A stretch of DNA of 64,000 bases, taken from positions 42,307 through 106,306 of the forward strand of contig NZ_CANMZW010000020.1 of NCBI RefSeq assembly GCF_947502445.1. Reading direction: 5' to 3'. The position numbers were made by a program, and so were the translations under genes. Shown here one piece after another: positions 15,874-24,892 of this stretch. Every line of letters starts with the position of its first letter. The stretch's first letter is position 1. Under the pieces are notes generated by a model that ran no database searches, was not told the DNA's origin, and saw only the letters and a program-made list of their open reading frames with translations. The stretch comes from an uncultured Brevibacillus sp. (GTDB lineage Bacteria > Bacillota > Bacilli > Brevibacillales > Brevibacillaceae).

Positions 15874-17676
15874 TTATTTTAACAGTTGAAGGATACCTTG
15901 TGGCAATTGATTCGCTTGTGCCAGCATGGCAGTAGCTGATTGGTTGATAATATTATTCTTCGTAAAGTTCGTCATTTCCATTGCCATATCAGCATCGCGG
16001 ATACGAGACTCTGCAGCTGTCAGGTTTTCATTTGCTGTAGTCAGGTTTGTAACGGTATGCTCCATCCGGTTTTGGTAAGCACCAAGCTTTGAGCGCTCTT
16101 CAGATACTTTTTTAACAGCAGCGTCAATAATAGAAATCGCTTTGTTTGCTGCTTCTTGAGATGAACTAACGTCAATACCAGCGAGAGCATCAACACCTGG
16201 AGTATCAATGATCGTCTTATGGTCTGCACCTCTTGCCAAGCCGAGAGAGGCTGCGTCCATTACGCCAATATTGATATTCATGCTTTCTTGCGCGTTTGCA
16301 CCTATTTGCATCTGGAGGATCAACTCTTGACCGGCTTTGGATTCGAAATCAGCGTCAGTAATTTGGATTACCAGGCCATTGGTGCTTCCATCATCGGTTT
16401 TGTTCGTGGACAGTTCCAGACCGTTTCCAGAAACTCTTGCTTCTGATAGATTTGGAAGAGCATCGGCATCGGTTGCAGCCACATCAGCCAAAGCCTGATT
16501 CACTTCTTTCAGAATGTCCGCAACAGTCTTGTTCGTTGGATCAATCGTAATCTCATTGGTACCAGCATTGTAAGCGGCAGCTGGAGTACCGAATTTGATC
16601 GTCATATTATCGATTTTAAGCTTGTCGCCAGCTTTTGGTACGTCATCAAAGTTGAGCGAAACTGATTTTGATCCAGAAGCGTCTGTTTTTCCAATCAATT
16701 TTGTAGTTGTAGTAGCAGGGTTCCCTTCTTCAGAAAACACTACACCGGCTGCAGCAGTTGTGCTAACACTAATCTGCGAAGCATCTTTAGGCGACATGTA
16801 CTTCGATGTTTTCAATAAAAGTACACCATCAGTATCAAATCCAGCAGCTGCACCTGTTTCAGTAGCAGGTGTAACTACACTCTCATTAGTGTCGAATGTC
16901 GGATCTTTGGCCGTAATTGCTTTTTTCAGAGCATCCAAGACATTATTCACGTTGTCTTTTGCATCCGCTTCATTCAAAGCCGCTGGTGGAGGTGCCTGGT
17001 TCTTCCAGCCTGTGATAGGTACTGCAACACTTCCCGGACCTACACCATCCCCTGTTACATCCAATTCATAGTTGATTCCATTAATGGTAAAAATGGTTCC
17101 ATCCGTAGCTGTATCATCCAATTTGCCCAAATTAATATCCAAGTTCACCTGCACTGCTGCCTTAGAACTAGGGTCAGCAGTCAGTTTACCATCCCAGGTT
17201 CCAGATCCGATATATTTCAAATCTTTGGATCCAGTAGATGCGAATGATTTGCCATCAGCAGAACCGCTCAACAGATTTTTCCCATTGAACTGTGTTGTTC
17301 GGGAGATTCGGTCAAGCTCTTGCGTCAATTGGTCAATCTCATTTTGAACCGCTTCTCTATCTTGATCCGCCAGCGTGCCGTTTGCTGATTGAACAGCCAG
17401 TTCTCTCATACGTTGCAGGATCTCATGGGAAGTACCCAGAGCACCCTCCCCCGTTTGGATCAAGGAGATACCATCCATTGTATTTCTTTCTGCCATTGCC
17501 AAGCCTCTGATTTGAGAACGCATTTTTTCCGAGATGGCTAGGCCTGCCGCATCGTCAGCGGCACGATTGATACGCAGTCCAGACGATAGCTTTTCCAAAT
17601 GCTTGGACACCGTGCCCTGGTTTTGGGACAAATTGCGGTATGCATTCAAGGCTTGAATATTATGGTTAATCCTCAT
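15874..17676 (-). CDS. fliC: Large flagellin with extended central domain
   Basis: Flagellin is the filament subunit. The 600-residue product has the conserved D0/D1 N-terminus (MRINHNIQALNAYRNLSQNQ through about residue 145, including SSGLRINRAADDAAGLAISE) and C-terminus (from about 505, ending ANQLPQGILQLLK). Between them lies a long hypervariable domain of some 350 residues, rich in Ala, Thr, Asp and Gly, which would be exposed on the filament surface and open to glycosylation. It is more than twice the length of the other flagellin in this window. It follows a second fliS gene by 33 bases and has its own terminator. Confidence 0.96.
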   Translation of the reverse strand: MRINHNIQALNAYRNLSQNQGTVSKHLEKLSSGLRINRAADDAAGLAISEKMRSQIRGLAMAERNTMDGISLIQTGEGALGTSHEILQRMRELAVQSANGTLADQDREAVQNEIDQLTQELDRISRTTQFNGKNLLSGSADGKSFASTGSKDLKYIGSGTWDGKLTADPSSKAAVQVNLDINLGKLDDTATDGTIFTINGINYELDVTGDGVGPGSVAVPITGWKNQAPPPAALNEADAKDNVNNVLDALKKAITAKDPTFDTNESVVTPATETGAAAGFDTDGVLLLKTSKYMSPKDASQISVSTTAAAGVVFSEEGNPATTTTKLIGKTDASGSKSVSLNFDDVPKAGDKLKIDNMTIKFGTPAAAYNAGTNEITIDPTNKTVADILKEVNQALADVAATDADALPNLSEARVSGNGLELSTNKTDDGSTNGLVIQITDADFESKAGQELILQMQIGANAQESMNINIGVMDAASLGLARGADHKTIIDTPGVDALAGIDVSSSQEAANKAISIIDAAVKKVSEERSKLGAYQNRMEHTVTNLTTANENLTAAESRIRDADMAMEMTNFTKNNIINQSATAMLAQANQLPQGILQLLK

Positions 17677-17709
17677 AAGTTCGATAGCTCCTTTATATGT
17701 ATATTTATT

Positions 17710-18162
17710 TTATTCTTTTTGATCTAAAGTGCCAAAATCATATAAGAAATCTTGATCGTAGGCTGACGTTTTTTTCCTTAATACAACCGCGTCAGGTCTA
17801 CCCAAGGTATTATTGGAAAGGGCAGTATTCCACGCTTCGGAAATAATCTTGATGAGAGACAGCACCTCATCAATCGGAGCAATGCTCTTTTTGATATTGG
17901 CCTCAATTAAGCGTTCGGCCATATAGTTATAAATGGCTTCCAACTGGTCAGCAACAATTCCAGCCTCGTAATTGATCCCCGCTCCCAGCCTATAAAGAAT
18001 ATCGTTGCAGTTTTTCAAGAGTTGGTTTGCCTCTAAGTAATTCTTTTGCTTGATTGCAGCTGATGAGCTCTCTAGCTTTTCTATCAATGCTGTATATAAA
18101 AGGTTCGTAAGTTCTTGAGGTGACTTTTGATGCACCGTCTGTTCTGTAAGGACTTCCGCCAC
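17710..18162 (-). CDS. FliS paralogue next to the large flagellin
   Basis: A 150-residue FliS-type chaperone. SPQELTNLLYTALIEKLES, NQLLKNCNDILYRLGAGIN and AIYNYMAERLIEANIKKSIA match the FliS helices in order. It is more divergent than the fliS gene at 12968-13348 and carries a C-terminal extension of about 20 residues (SAYDQDFLYDFGTLDQKE). The start is GTG at 18162, with TTGGAGGTGGAATAA upstream. Because it directly precedes the 600-residue flagellin, I infer it is a dedicated chaperone for that subunit. Confidence 0.85.
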   Translation of the reverse strand: MAEVLTEQTVHQKSPQELTNLLYTALIEKLESSSAAIKQKNYLEANQLLKNCNDILYRLGAGINYEAGIVADQLEAIYNYMAERLIEANIKKSIAPIDEVLSLIKIISEAWNTALSNNTLGRPDAVVLRKKTSAYDQDFLYDFGTLDQKE

Positions 18163-18214
18163 TTATTCCACCTCCAATAAATCCTTGTCCATTTATTTAT
18201 CGGATAATTGCCTC

Positions 18215-18517
18215 TCATTTTTGATTACTTTTTTCCATTTCTTCTAATAACAATAGAACCTCTGCCACTACCGAATAAAGCTGTGGAGGTATATTGTCAC
18301 CCAAATCCATATCGATCAGATTTTCTACCAGCAGCGAATCTTCTTGAATAGGGATGTCATTCTCTTTTGCCATACTTATAATTTTGTCAGCAATATGACC
18401 TCGCCCTTGCGCGACTATTTTTGGTACGCTATCCGATTCCTGATCGTAACGAAGAACGGCAGCTACTGGACCATTGACAGCCTTTTTTTGTTTGGGATTG
18501 AACCATTTACGCATCAT
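18215..18517 (-). CDS. FlhB C-terminal-domain-like protein
   Basis: A 100-residue protein resembling the cytoplasmic C-terminal domain of the export-gate protein FlhB (YlqH type). AVAAVLRYDQESDSVPKIVAQ-like sequence and ENDIPIQEDSLLVENLIDMDLGDNIPPQLY match the part of FlhB after its autocleavage site; the NPTH motif itself and the membrane part are absent. Its start overlaps the stop of the FliK-like gene by 4 bases (ATGA), so the two are coupled, as with ylqG-ylqH in B. subtilis. It may act in export-substrate switching; its function is unproven. Confidence 0.85.
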   Translation of the reverse strand: MMRKWFNPKQKKAVNGPVAAVLRYDQESDSVPKIVAQGRGHIADKIISMAKENDIPIQEDSLLVENLIDMDLGDNIPPQLYSVVAEVLLLLEEMEKSNQK

Positions 18518-21132
18518 ATTTTAAAATCAAACCCTTTCTCAAAGGTGTTGGGTCGTGTCGTTTGGGTAGGCGTTTGTACCTGTTGTCTTTGCTGTCCAGC
18601 TTTTGTATCTTCCGTTAGTTTTGTAAAGTTGACCCCTGAAATGTTATATCCGATCTCTTTTAATTTATCTTTGCATTTCGCTACGACAGGCTCTACTGTT
18701 GCCTTCATATTCGGCTGGTCATTTTTAATTGTGATGGAGAGATTTCGATCAACGGCGGAAATGTATATACCTGTTTGACCCATTTTCTTCGTCTCGATCA
18801 AAAAGTAGAGGCTGCAATTCTCCCAGTCAACCTTTTGTCCCTCATTTTTCGAGTTCACATACAGCTTGGCAGACTCCAAGCTCCCGCCGAGCATCACGGG
18901 CAATTGAAAGAACATGCTTTGCAGATTAGACCCGGACTCTGATTTGCTTAATAGCTGCTGACCTGTCAAATTGTTAATCGCCTTCTCTACCTGCTGATTC
19001 TGATTCGAAGCAGAGGCTTGTGCGTCTTCTGTTTGTGACAGCTGCAAAAGAGCAGACTTCAAGTTTTTGTGAAGATCTCCATTGTCATTTGACTGCCCCA
19101 AGGAAAGCGACTGTGCCACTTCACTCTCATAGTTCAGTCCCAGAGAACGGAAAAACTCAAACGTATTGCGAGCGGACGGCTCATGTCTCTGATGCTGAAG
19201 GGCCATTTGCGCGACCTGATCAGACAGCTTGTGAACAGTAGGTGCTTCATCTGCAAAGATGCTCTCTGATGTCATAAAGTGTTGAATCCTTACATTGGAT
19301 GGCTTCCATTGCAGAGAATCCAATTTTGATTTAACGTCATTCATGATTGCCATCGCTTGGCTGTTATCGCCTTTTGCCAGAAGCCTTCTCGCTTCAGCCA
19401 ACTGGCTGCTTGCTGTCATGATCTGTTTCTCTGTCTCCATGTCAGTCAACATGGTGATCTCACTTTTTAAAATGGCTTTGTCCAACAGGTCAATGGTGGA
19501 TTCCAATAATGGCTTTACAGCTGACATGATGTTTCCCTTATTGGTTTGGGCAACTTGGATGATGTTATCGATGTTCCGTGTTACTTCCCTCTTCACCGCT
19601 TGAAAATGGCTGGCTGCCTGACTTAATTTGGCGGTAATTTCAGTCACGACCAAATCCTTGGTCGCAAGCAATGCCCCCATCTGCATATCAATATTGGCAT
19701 TGTATTGCTGCTGTCCACTTTTGATGTTATCGCTCGCCTCATCGACAATGAGACTGGCAACGAGGTCTGACCCCACCTGATCGATAGTTTTTACGACTTG
19801 TTCTCGCCCGACCTGTTCCCATCCCATCCGCTGCAACGAAACTGCTTGTGCGAGCGACTTCTCCACTTTGGAAACTGCTGCCGAGTCTGCGTTTGGTTGA
19901 TTGGCGATCAGTTCTTGAAATTGCTGTACCACACGTTCCAAGGAAGGCTCCTCTTGCACCATATTTTTCAGGCTCTTCAGAAGCTCCTCCGCGCTTTGCT
20001 GTGTGCCTACCACCTTAGCAGGCTGGCCTTGGTTTGGGGTCCCATTTAATTGTGCAGTAGCTTGATCAAGAGCCTGTATGATGAGTGCACGTGCGGTTCT
20101 TTCCTGTCCCGTTTGCTGCAATCGCTGGGCATCCAACAGTGCTTTTTCTATCTTTGCCGCCATTTCCGGCGTGATCTTAGGATTGTTGCCGAGCTGCTCA
20201 CGGATTTGCTGGATGGCCTTCTCCAAGCTCGGCTCCCGCTTCACCGTCTCCTTTGCCTGGTTCAGGGCTTCTTGAGGCTGAGTTGTCGATTCTTTTGGCA
20301 GCGTATTTTTTAGTGAATCTTCTATTTTCGTCAAGGATTGGGATAAGTGCTCTCTTCCCGCTTGTTCATGTCCCAATTGCTGTAGTTTCTGTGCCTCTGC
20401 CAGCGCTTTTTCTATCTTCGCTCTGAGATCCGGGTCAATCTTGTTATTGCTTCCTAGCTGATCTCGTATCTGTTGGATTGCCTTGTCTAGGCTTGGCTCG
20501 GCTTTCACAATCGCATTTATGTTTTGCGTGATCTCTTGGCTATTTACATCAGAGTTTCTCGACACAGCTGAGCCCGTGCTGTTCTCCATACCGGATAACA
20601 CACTTGAAAGACTAGATCCATGCAGCGCCTCATGGACTGATCGAAGCTGGGCAGATGACACATCCAGCTTTTTATTGGCGATTGCCTGAATGGTCTCCAG
20701 CTTTTGCTGAATATTTCCTACTGCCTTTTCCAGGAACTCCTTCACATCGCGGATCGCCTCTTTGCTGAGCGGGATGCCTTTATCCAAGAGGATCTTCGCC
20801 GCTTGCTTTAATTCCGGTGTAGGAGTCGCCCCCATACTTTTTATTACGGTCGAGACATCCTGTTCCGCAGCTGCAGTTCCCAGATCAACAGAAACCGTCT
20901 TCACTTGCGGTAACTGCCCCCGGCTTTCTGTTATTTGAACAGTCGCCCGTTCTCCCGATGGAACCTTTCCTTCAAATTGGACATGGACGTCTTTTCCTCT
21001 GATTTGAACAACTGCTTCTTTATCTGAGATCTTCTCTTTGATTTTTACAGAATATACTTCTCCCTCTTTTAACTCGACTGGCTGGTCCGTTGACATGACC
21101 TGATTTGTTGAGGTAGATTGGTTAACTCTCAT
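18514..21132 (-). CDS. Large FliK-like protein with internal helical repeats
   Basis: An 872-residue protein with no signal peptide. The N-terminus (about 20-85) looks like a small beta-domain. A long helical middle includes three copies of a unit of about 62 residues, beginning at residues 213, 301 and 396 (PSLDKAIQQIRDQLGSNN, PSLEKAIQQIREQLGNNP, PSLERVVQQFQELIANQ). The C-terminus (about 740-840) resembles the FliK hook-length-control domain (KMGQTGIYISAVDRNLSITI). Coupling to the FlhB-like gene supports a FliK/YlqG-type role, since FliK interacts with FlhB. The start at 21132 follows TAGGGAGTGATGATAG. A sigma-D-like promoter lies upstream. Confidence 0.75.
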   Translation of the reverse strand: MRVNQSTSTNQVMSTDQPVELKEGEVYSVKIKEKISDKEAVVQIRGKDVHVQFEGKVPSGERATVQITESRGQLPQVKTVSVDLGTAAAEQDVSTVIKSMGATPTPELKQAAKILLDKGIPLSKEAIRDVKEFLEKAVGNIQQKLETIQAIANKKLDVSSAQLRSVHEALHGSSLSSVLSGMENSTGSAVSRNSDVNSQEITQNINAIVKAEPSLDKAIQQIRDQLGSNNKIDPDLRAKIEKALAEAQKLQQLGHEQAGREHLSQSLTKIEDSLKNTLPKESTTQPQEALNQAKETVKREPSLEKAIQQIREQLGNNPKITPEMAAKIEKALLDAQRLQQTGQERTARALIIQALDQATAQLNGTPNQGQPAKVVGTQQSAEELLKSLKNMVQEEPSLERVVQQFQELIANQPNADSAAVSKVEKSLAQAVSLQRMGWEQVGREQVVKTIDQVGSDLVASLIVDEASDNIKSGQQQYNANIDMQMGALLATKDLVVTEITAKLSQAASHFQAVKREVTRNIDNIIQVAQTNKGNIMSAVKPLLESTIDLLDKAILKSEITMLTDMETEKQIMTASSQLAEARRLLAKGDNSQAMAIMNDVKSKLDSLQWKPSNVRIQHFMTSESIFADEAPTVHKLSDQVAQMALQHQRHEPSARNTFEFFRSLGLNYESEVAQSLSLGQSNDNGDLHKNLKSALLQLSQTEDAQASASNQNQQVEKAINNLTGQQLLSKSESGSNLQSMFFQLPVMLGGSLESAKLYVNSKNEGQKVDWENCSLYFLIETKKMGQTGIYISAVDRNLSITIKNDQPNMKATVEPVVAKCKDKLKEIGYNISGVNFTKLTEDTKAGQQRQQVQTPTQTTRPNTFEKGFDFKI
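19762..20496 (-). repeat. Three tandem ~62-residue coding repeats in the FliK-like gene
   Basis: Repeat units start with PSL[DE][KR] and run through K[IV]EK[AS]L..A..LQ..G.E. They begin at residues 213, 301 and 396 and are separated by linkers of about 26 and 32 residues. The first two are closest to each other; the third is more diverged. Confidence 0.75.
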
Positions 21133-21182
21133 CTATCATCACTCCCTAAAGGATGAAGAACCGTAAATAAGTATCTATCTTT

Positions 21183-21210
21183 TTATCGACAGAAATCGAT
21201 AGGGAGTTTA
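21183..21210 (-). promoter_or_regulatory. Sigma-D promoter of the FliK-like/large-flagellin operon
   Basis: Minus strand TAAA (21210-21207), 16-base spacer, GTCGATAA (21190-21183), 6 of 8 to consensus. It lies between the fliB terminator and the FliK-like gene. Confidence 0.5.
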
Positions 21211-21211
21211 T

Positions 21212-21241
21212 ATAAAGAAAAGACCTCATTAATCAGAGGTC
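21212..21241 (-). terminator. Terminator at the end of the flagellin-modification operon
   Basis: Minus strand GACCTCTGATTAATGAGGTC followed by TTTTCTTT, after the fliB stop codon. Confidence 0.8.
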
Positions 21242-21267
21242 CCTCGGCCAGGCTTCACATATGTTTC

Positions 21268-22485
21268 CTAGTTTTTCAACAATACAGCCATATGAGCCAT
21301 CGTTGAATATCCACTATCTGATAAAACACTTTTTACATCTTCTAAATATCGAACATCATGGTTCACTGTTCTCGTAAACGATTGAACCAGTTTGATAACG
21401 TGCTCAGTAGTTAAGCCTTCATGATATTTCGCCATGCCAATTAGATGCAGCTTAACTAAAACAAAATTCACGACCAGCAATACATAGCTATCGAATAATT
21501 TCTTTTGATCATACGGAAACAAATTCATAAAAATGTAATTCACTAAATAGTTTTCAAATATATAGGGATGTTCCTCCATAAAAGGAGTGTAGTATTTTTG
21601 TAATGCTTCAGCATAAAAGCTCTTTACTTCTTCCAAATTCAGTTCTTCATCAAATTTCAAGCCTTCCAGCATTTCTTCCAAGCACTCTACATATCTCTTT
21701 CTATTCACACCAGTAGAGGAACGGTAACTAATTAAGCTTTTGCACACACTCAATTGAAATGATACATGCTTTGGCATATTTTCAATGGAAGCTAAAAAAG
21801 CAGCGTCTGAAATCGAAGCTAAATATTCATCCATAATCGTAGGAAGTTGAATCTTCAGATCACTGGCATCGAGCTTGGCTATTTTTTGAAAAAACAGCCC
21901 TAAAACAATGAGCCTATTTTCAATCGAAGTCGTTCTATCTTGCATGATGCGTATGGAGAATATCCGCAAATCCCAGAACAATTCCTTTTGAGCGGTTGAA
22001 AGCTTATTGCTCATAAATCCCGGGGTATCTCCAGGTTCCTCTTCTGCAAAAAACTGAATACCCTTCTCATTAAGCAGCACCAATCTTGCTGCTTCTGGAC
22101 AAGATAAGGTAGTACTTTTCTCTACCGTCTCATCTACTTTATTTAAAATTCTCGGATAAATGGCACATGTATTGGATAGGTACTCGTGACCCAATTGTAA
22201 TTGAATCGAACATAACCGATTTTCATCCAATAAAGAGCATTCTCTCTCTTCGTTCATCTTGATTCTCGCGTAATTTTCCGGTGAACTGCTGGAGCGATTT
22301 CTCGTTACATGCTTTTTCAATTATTCCTTTAAATCGGGATTTTCTACTTGTCTATACTTCATGAACGTATCTTTATCCACACTTACTCGCCAGCCCGCAC
22401 AGCAAGTATCTTCACATTCTGATCCAATGCATTGGAACTCTTTCATGTACTCTGGAATTAATATGGGTCTCGTTGTATCTTTCAT
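21268..22485 (-). pseudogene. fliB: Flagellin lysine-N-methylase gene split by an in-frame TAA
   Basis: FliB methylates surface lysines of flagellin. From the ATG at 22485 (after AAAGAGG) a 54-codon frame encodes the family's Cys-rich N-terminus: PEYMKEFQCIGSECEDTCC then AGWRVSVDKDTF. It ends at TAA (22323-22321). The next codon, TTG at 22320, continues in the same frame for 350 codons with the rest of the family (KKHVTRNRSS, ECSLLDENRLCSIQLQLG, YLSNTCAIYPR and a helical C-terminal domain). One base change in one codon would restore a gene of about 405 residues. It is therefore a recent nonsense mutation, a readthrough case, or a sequencing error. It follows the CMP-sugar gene in the same operon. 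Confidence 0.88.
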
Positions 22486-22504
22486 ATACATTGCCTCTTT
22501 ACCT

Positions 22505-23206
22505 TTAGTTTGCTAACACATTTTCCTTGTTGATCATCCACTCGCACAATAAAAAGTCATCTTCAGTATCAATGTCATAAGATCTGCTTTTAGGCATAAT
22601 AAATGCTGAAGTTTCTTCTGTCACAAATGACTTCGACTTCCATAACCATTCTACTTCTGCTACATAGACCGCGCCATTCAAAGCATATACAGGCGGTAAA
22701 TCCTGTCGTCGAACAGGAACTTCTTCTTGAGCAATGAGCGGCTTCATCAGCCTATTTTCTTGCAGAGTATACATCCAGTAAGGTGATTTCTCTGGTTCTG
22801 TGACGCTGACAGCTGCAGGTACTCCCGAATTTAGTACTTGCTCAATACAGCGATCTATATCTTCTGTTAGCCGCAGTGGCGATGTCGGTTGCAGCAAAAC
22901 CACATAATCATAATCCGGCAACTCCGTTAATGCATGAAAAACAGGATCCAACCCTGGAGTCCCATCTGCTGCTAGATGCTTCGGGCGAACAAAAGGAACA
23001 TGTGCTCCATATTGTTCTGCCACTCCGATTATTTCGGCATCTTCAGACGAGACAATCAATTCATCGATGTATGTGGATTTCTTCCCTGCTTCGATTGTCC
23101 ACGCAATCAAAGGCTTACCTGCTAATTCACGAACATTTTTTCTCGGTACTCCTTTTGAACCGCCACGCGCCGGGATGATTGCCAGTACTTTTTTATTATG
23201 GATCAT
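22505..23206 (-). CDS. legF: CMP-nonulosonic acid cytidylyltransferase (NeuA/LegF type)
   Basis: Activates a sialic-acid-like sugar with CTP to the CMP-sugar used by a glycosyltransferase. The 233-residue product begins with the nucleotide-binding VLAIIPARGGSKGVPRKNV, and has LLQPTSPLR and the C-terminal SYDIDTEDDFLLCEW, all typical of the NeuA family. The start codon overlaps the stop of the upstream nucleotidyltransferase gene by 4 bases. Neighbouring LegB, LegC, LegG and LegI homologues point to legionaminic acid rather than pseudaminic or sialic acid; the exact sugar is inferred. Confidence 0.9.
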   Translation of the reverse strand: MIHNKKVLAIIPARGGSKGVPRKNVRELAGKPLIAWTIEAGKKSTYIDELIVSSEDAEIIGVAEQYGAHVPFVRPKHLAADGTPGLDPVFHALTELPDYDYVVLLQPTSPLRLTEDIDRCIEQVLNSGVPAAVSVTEPEKSPYWMYTLQENRLMKPLIAQEEVPVRRQDLPPVYALNGAVYVAEVEWLWKSKSFVTEETSAFIMPKSRSYDIDTEDDFLLCEWMINKENVLAN

Positions 23207-24252
23207 AAGAAGCCTCCGCTGAATTCATAATTCGCCTTTTCATAATCATCCATGCGGCCAATATCGAGCCAATATTCTCGTAATGGAAAAGCCGAGACTT
23301 CTTGTTGCCCATTCATCAATTTCTTAAAAAGGTCTGGCATATCATAAAATTCATTTTGCGGAACAGTTTCCAATACATCTGGGCTCAGTACATAAATGCC
23401 AGCATTCACAAAGCTTTTATGAACCGGTTTCTCTTCAATCGACAATAAACGATGATTCTCAGTTTCTAAAACACCAAATGGGATTTGGTATTCATACTCT
23501 CTTACACACATCGTTGCCACTGAATTCGTTTCTGTATGAAAATTAAGCAGCTGCTCATAATTAATTTTGGTCAAGAGATCTCCATTCATGACAAAGAAAG
23601 GATGTTCAGGCTTTTCTGCCAATAGGGAGAGTGCTCCAGCTGTTCCAAGTCTTTTTGTTTCTTCGATGTACGATATATTCACATCAAGATGTGCCCCATC
23701 TTGAAAATAGTCTTTAATCGAATCTTTCATATAATTGACTGACAATATGAAATTGGTAAACCCAAAACCTTTAAAGCTATCGATAATCGTCTCTAAAATG
23801 GGCTTGTCCCCCACTTTGAGCATAGGCTTTGGTACATGATCTGTTAGAGGACGGAGTCTGGTTCCCAAACCACCTGCCATCAAAATAACTGTATTCTCTT
23901 TTTGCAATGCTTTCGATACATCATCTGCGAACAAGATATCCCGAATTTGCTTTTCCTGGTTCACAATCGGAAGTTGCTTCAGCTTTCGCTTTTTCATTAG
24001 TTCTTTATAATAATAAACTTTCTTTCCGGCTTTCTCGTATACAGGCGTTTCATTCATTACTTTTTGAATGGCTGCATCCAGTGGCAAGCCTTTCAATATT
24101 CCCCGCCGTATGTCTCCATCTGTCACGGTACCTAGAATACGCATATCATGGTCAACAACAACAGCAAATTGCAAGGTAGTCACATCAATCAGTTTCATCG
24201 TTTGCATAATGGTTGCGTGCGGAGCAATCAAGATATCTCTCCACTTTGTCAT
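23203..24252 (-). CDS. ptmE: Sugar-1-phosphate guanylyltransferase with CBS pair (PtmE type)
   Basis: A 349-residue fusion of two CBS domains (about 1-115; VVDHDMRILGTVTDGDIRRG, QLPIVNQEKQIRDI) and a nucleotidyltransferase (about 120-349; ILMAGGLGTRLRPLTDHVPKPM, FFVMNGDLL, REYWLDIGRMDDYEKA). In Campylobacter the homologue PtmE makes GDP-GlcNAc, which commits sugar to the legionaminic acid branch. The start at 24252 is used because AGGAAGTGTAGACCT precedes it. It lies 4 bases after the acetyltransferase gene and overlaps legF, so all are one operon. Confidence 0.85.
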   Translation of the reverse strand: MTKWRDILIAPHATIMQTMKLIDVTTLQFAVVVDHDMRILGTVTDGDIRRGILKGLPLDAAIQKVMNETPVYEKAGKKVYYYKELMKKRKLKQLPIVNQEKQIRDILFADDVSKALQKENTVILMAGGLGTRLRPLTDHVPKPMLKVGDKPILETIIDSFKGFGFTNFILSVNYMKDSIKDYFQDGAHLDVNISYIEETKRLGTAGALSLLAEKPEHPFFVMNGDLLTKINYEQLLNFHTETNSVATMCVREYEYQIPFGVLETENHRLLSIEEKPVHKSFVNAGIYVLSPDVLETVPQNEFYDMPDLFKKLMNGQQEVSAFPLREYWLDIGRMDDYEKANYEFSGGFL

Positions 24253-24256
24253 AGGT

Positions 24257-24892
24257 CTACACTTCCTTAGCAGGCACACCGATTGCTTTTCTTCCATCCC
24301 CTATGGTATGCAAAACGAGCGATCCAGCGCCGATTAATACGTTCCTTCCAATCTGAACATTTTGTATGACTGTCGCTCCTGCACCGATATGAGTAAAATC
24401 ACCCACGGTTACATTGCCCGAAAGCGTCGTGCCTGGTGCGATGTGACAATGCTTTCCTATACGACAGTCATGATTAATGCTAGAAGAGGTGTTTATAATA
24501 GTATTATCGGCAATTTCAGCAAATGCTTCAGTAACAGTTCCTGCCATTATTTGGACTCCTTCTCCTAAAATACTATACGGAGAAATAATTGCACTCTTAT
24601 GAATGACAGAAGAGAAAGTATAGCCTTTTTCTTTGAAATGACAGAATATGTTCGATCTGACAGATGAAACATTGACTGACCCTATACCAAGGACAAGCTC
24701 AACATCAGCATGATGAAAGGAGGCAATTGCTTCATCAGTGCCCAAATAAGGTAAATCAAAGAAGTTTGTCTGATATTCGGGCGCAGTAAAACCAATAATA
24801 GGACGGTTTTGCTGTAACAAAATATCTGTGAGTACCGATGCGTGTCCGCCATTCCCTATCAAAATAACTGGTTTATTCGTCAATGAGCTCAT
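24257..24892 (-). CDS. PglD/NeuD-type sugar acetyltransferase
   Basis: About 211 residues: an N-terminal nucleotide-sugar-binding part (VILIGNGGHASVLTDIL) and a left-handed beta-helix of hexapeptide repeats (about 95-205; HDCRIGKHCHIAPGTTLSG, VGDFTHIGAGATVI, IGRNVLIGAGSLV). The catalytic His of this family is expected in SSSINHDCRIG. In this cluster it most likely N-acetylates the 4-amino sugar made by LegC (the LegH step). The start is uncertain: ATG at 24901 or 24892, or the TTG at 24883, all within the end of the NeuB-like gene. The overlap indicates coupling. Confidence 0.85.
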   Translation of the reverse strand: MSSLTNKPVILIGNGGHASVLTDILLQQNRPIIGFTAPEYQTNFFDLPYLGTDEAIASFHHADVELVLGIGSVNVSSVRSNIFCHFKEKGYTFSSVIHKSAIISPYSILGEGVQIMAGTVTEAFAEIADNTIINTSSSINHDCRIGKHCHIAPGTTLSGNVTVGDFTHIGAGATVIQNVQIGRNVLIGAGSLVLHTIGDGRKAIGVPAKEV

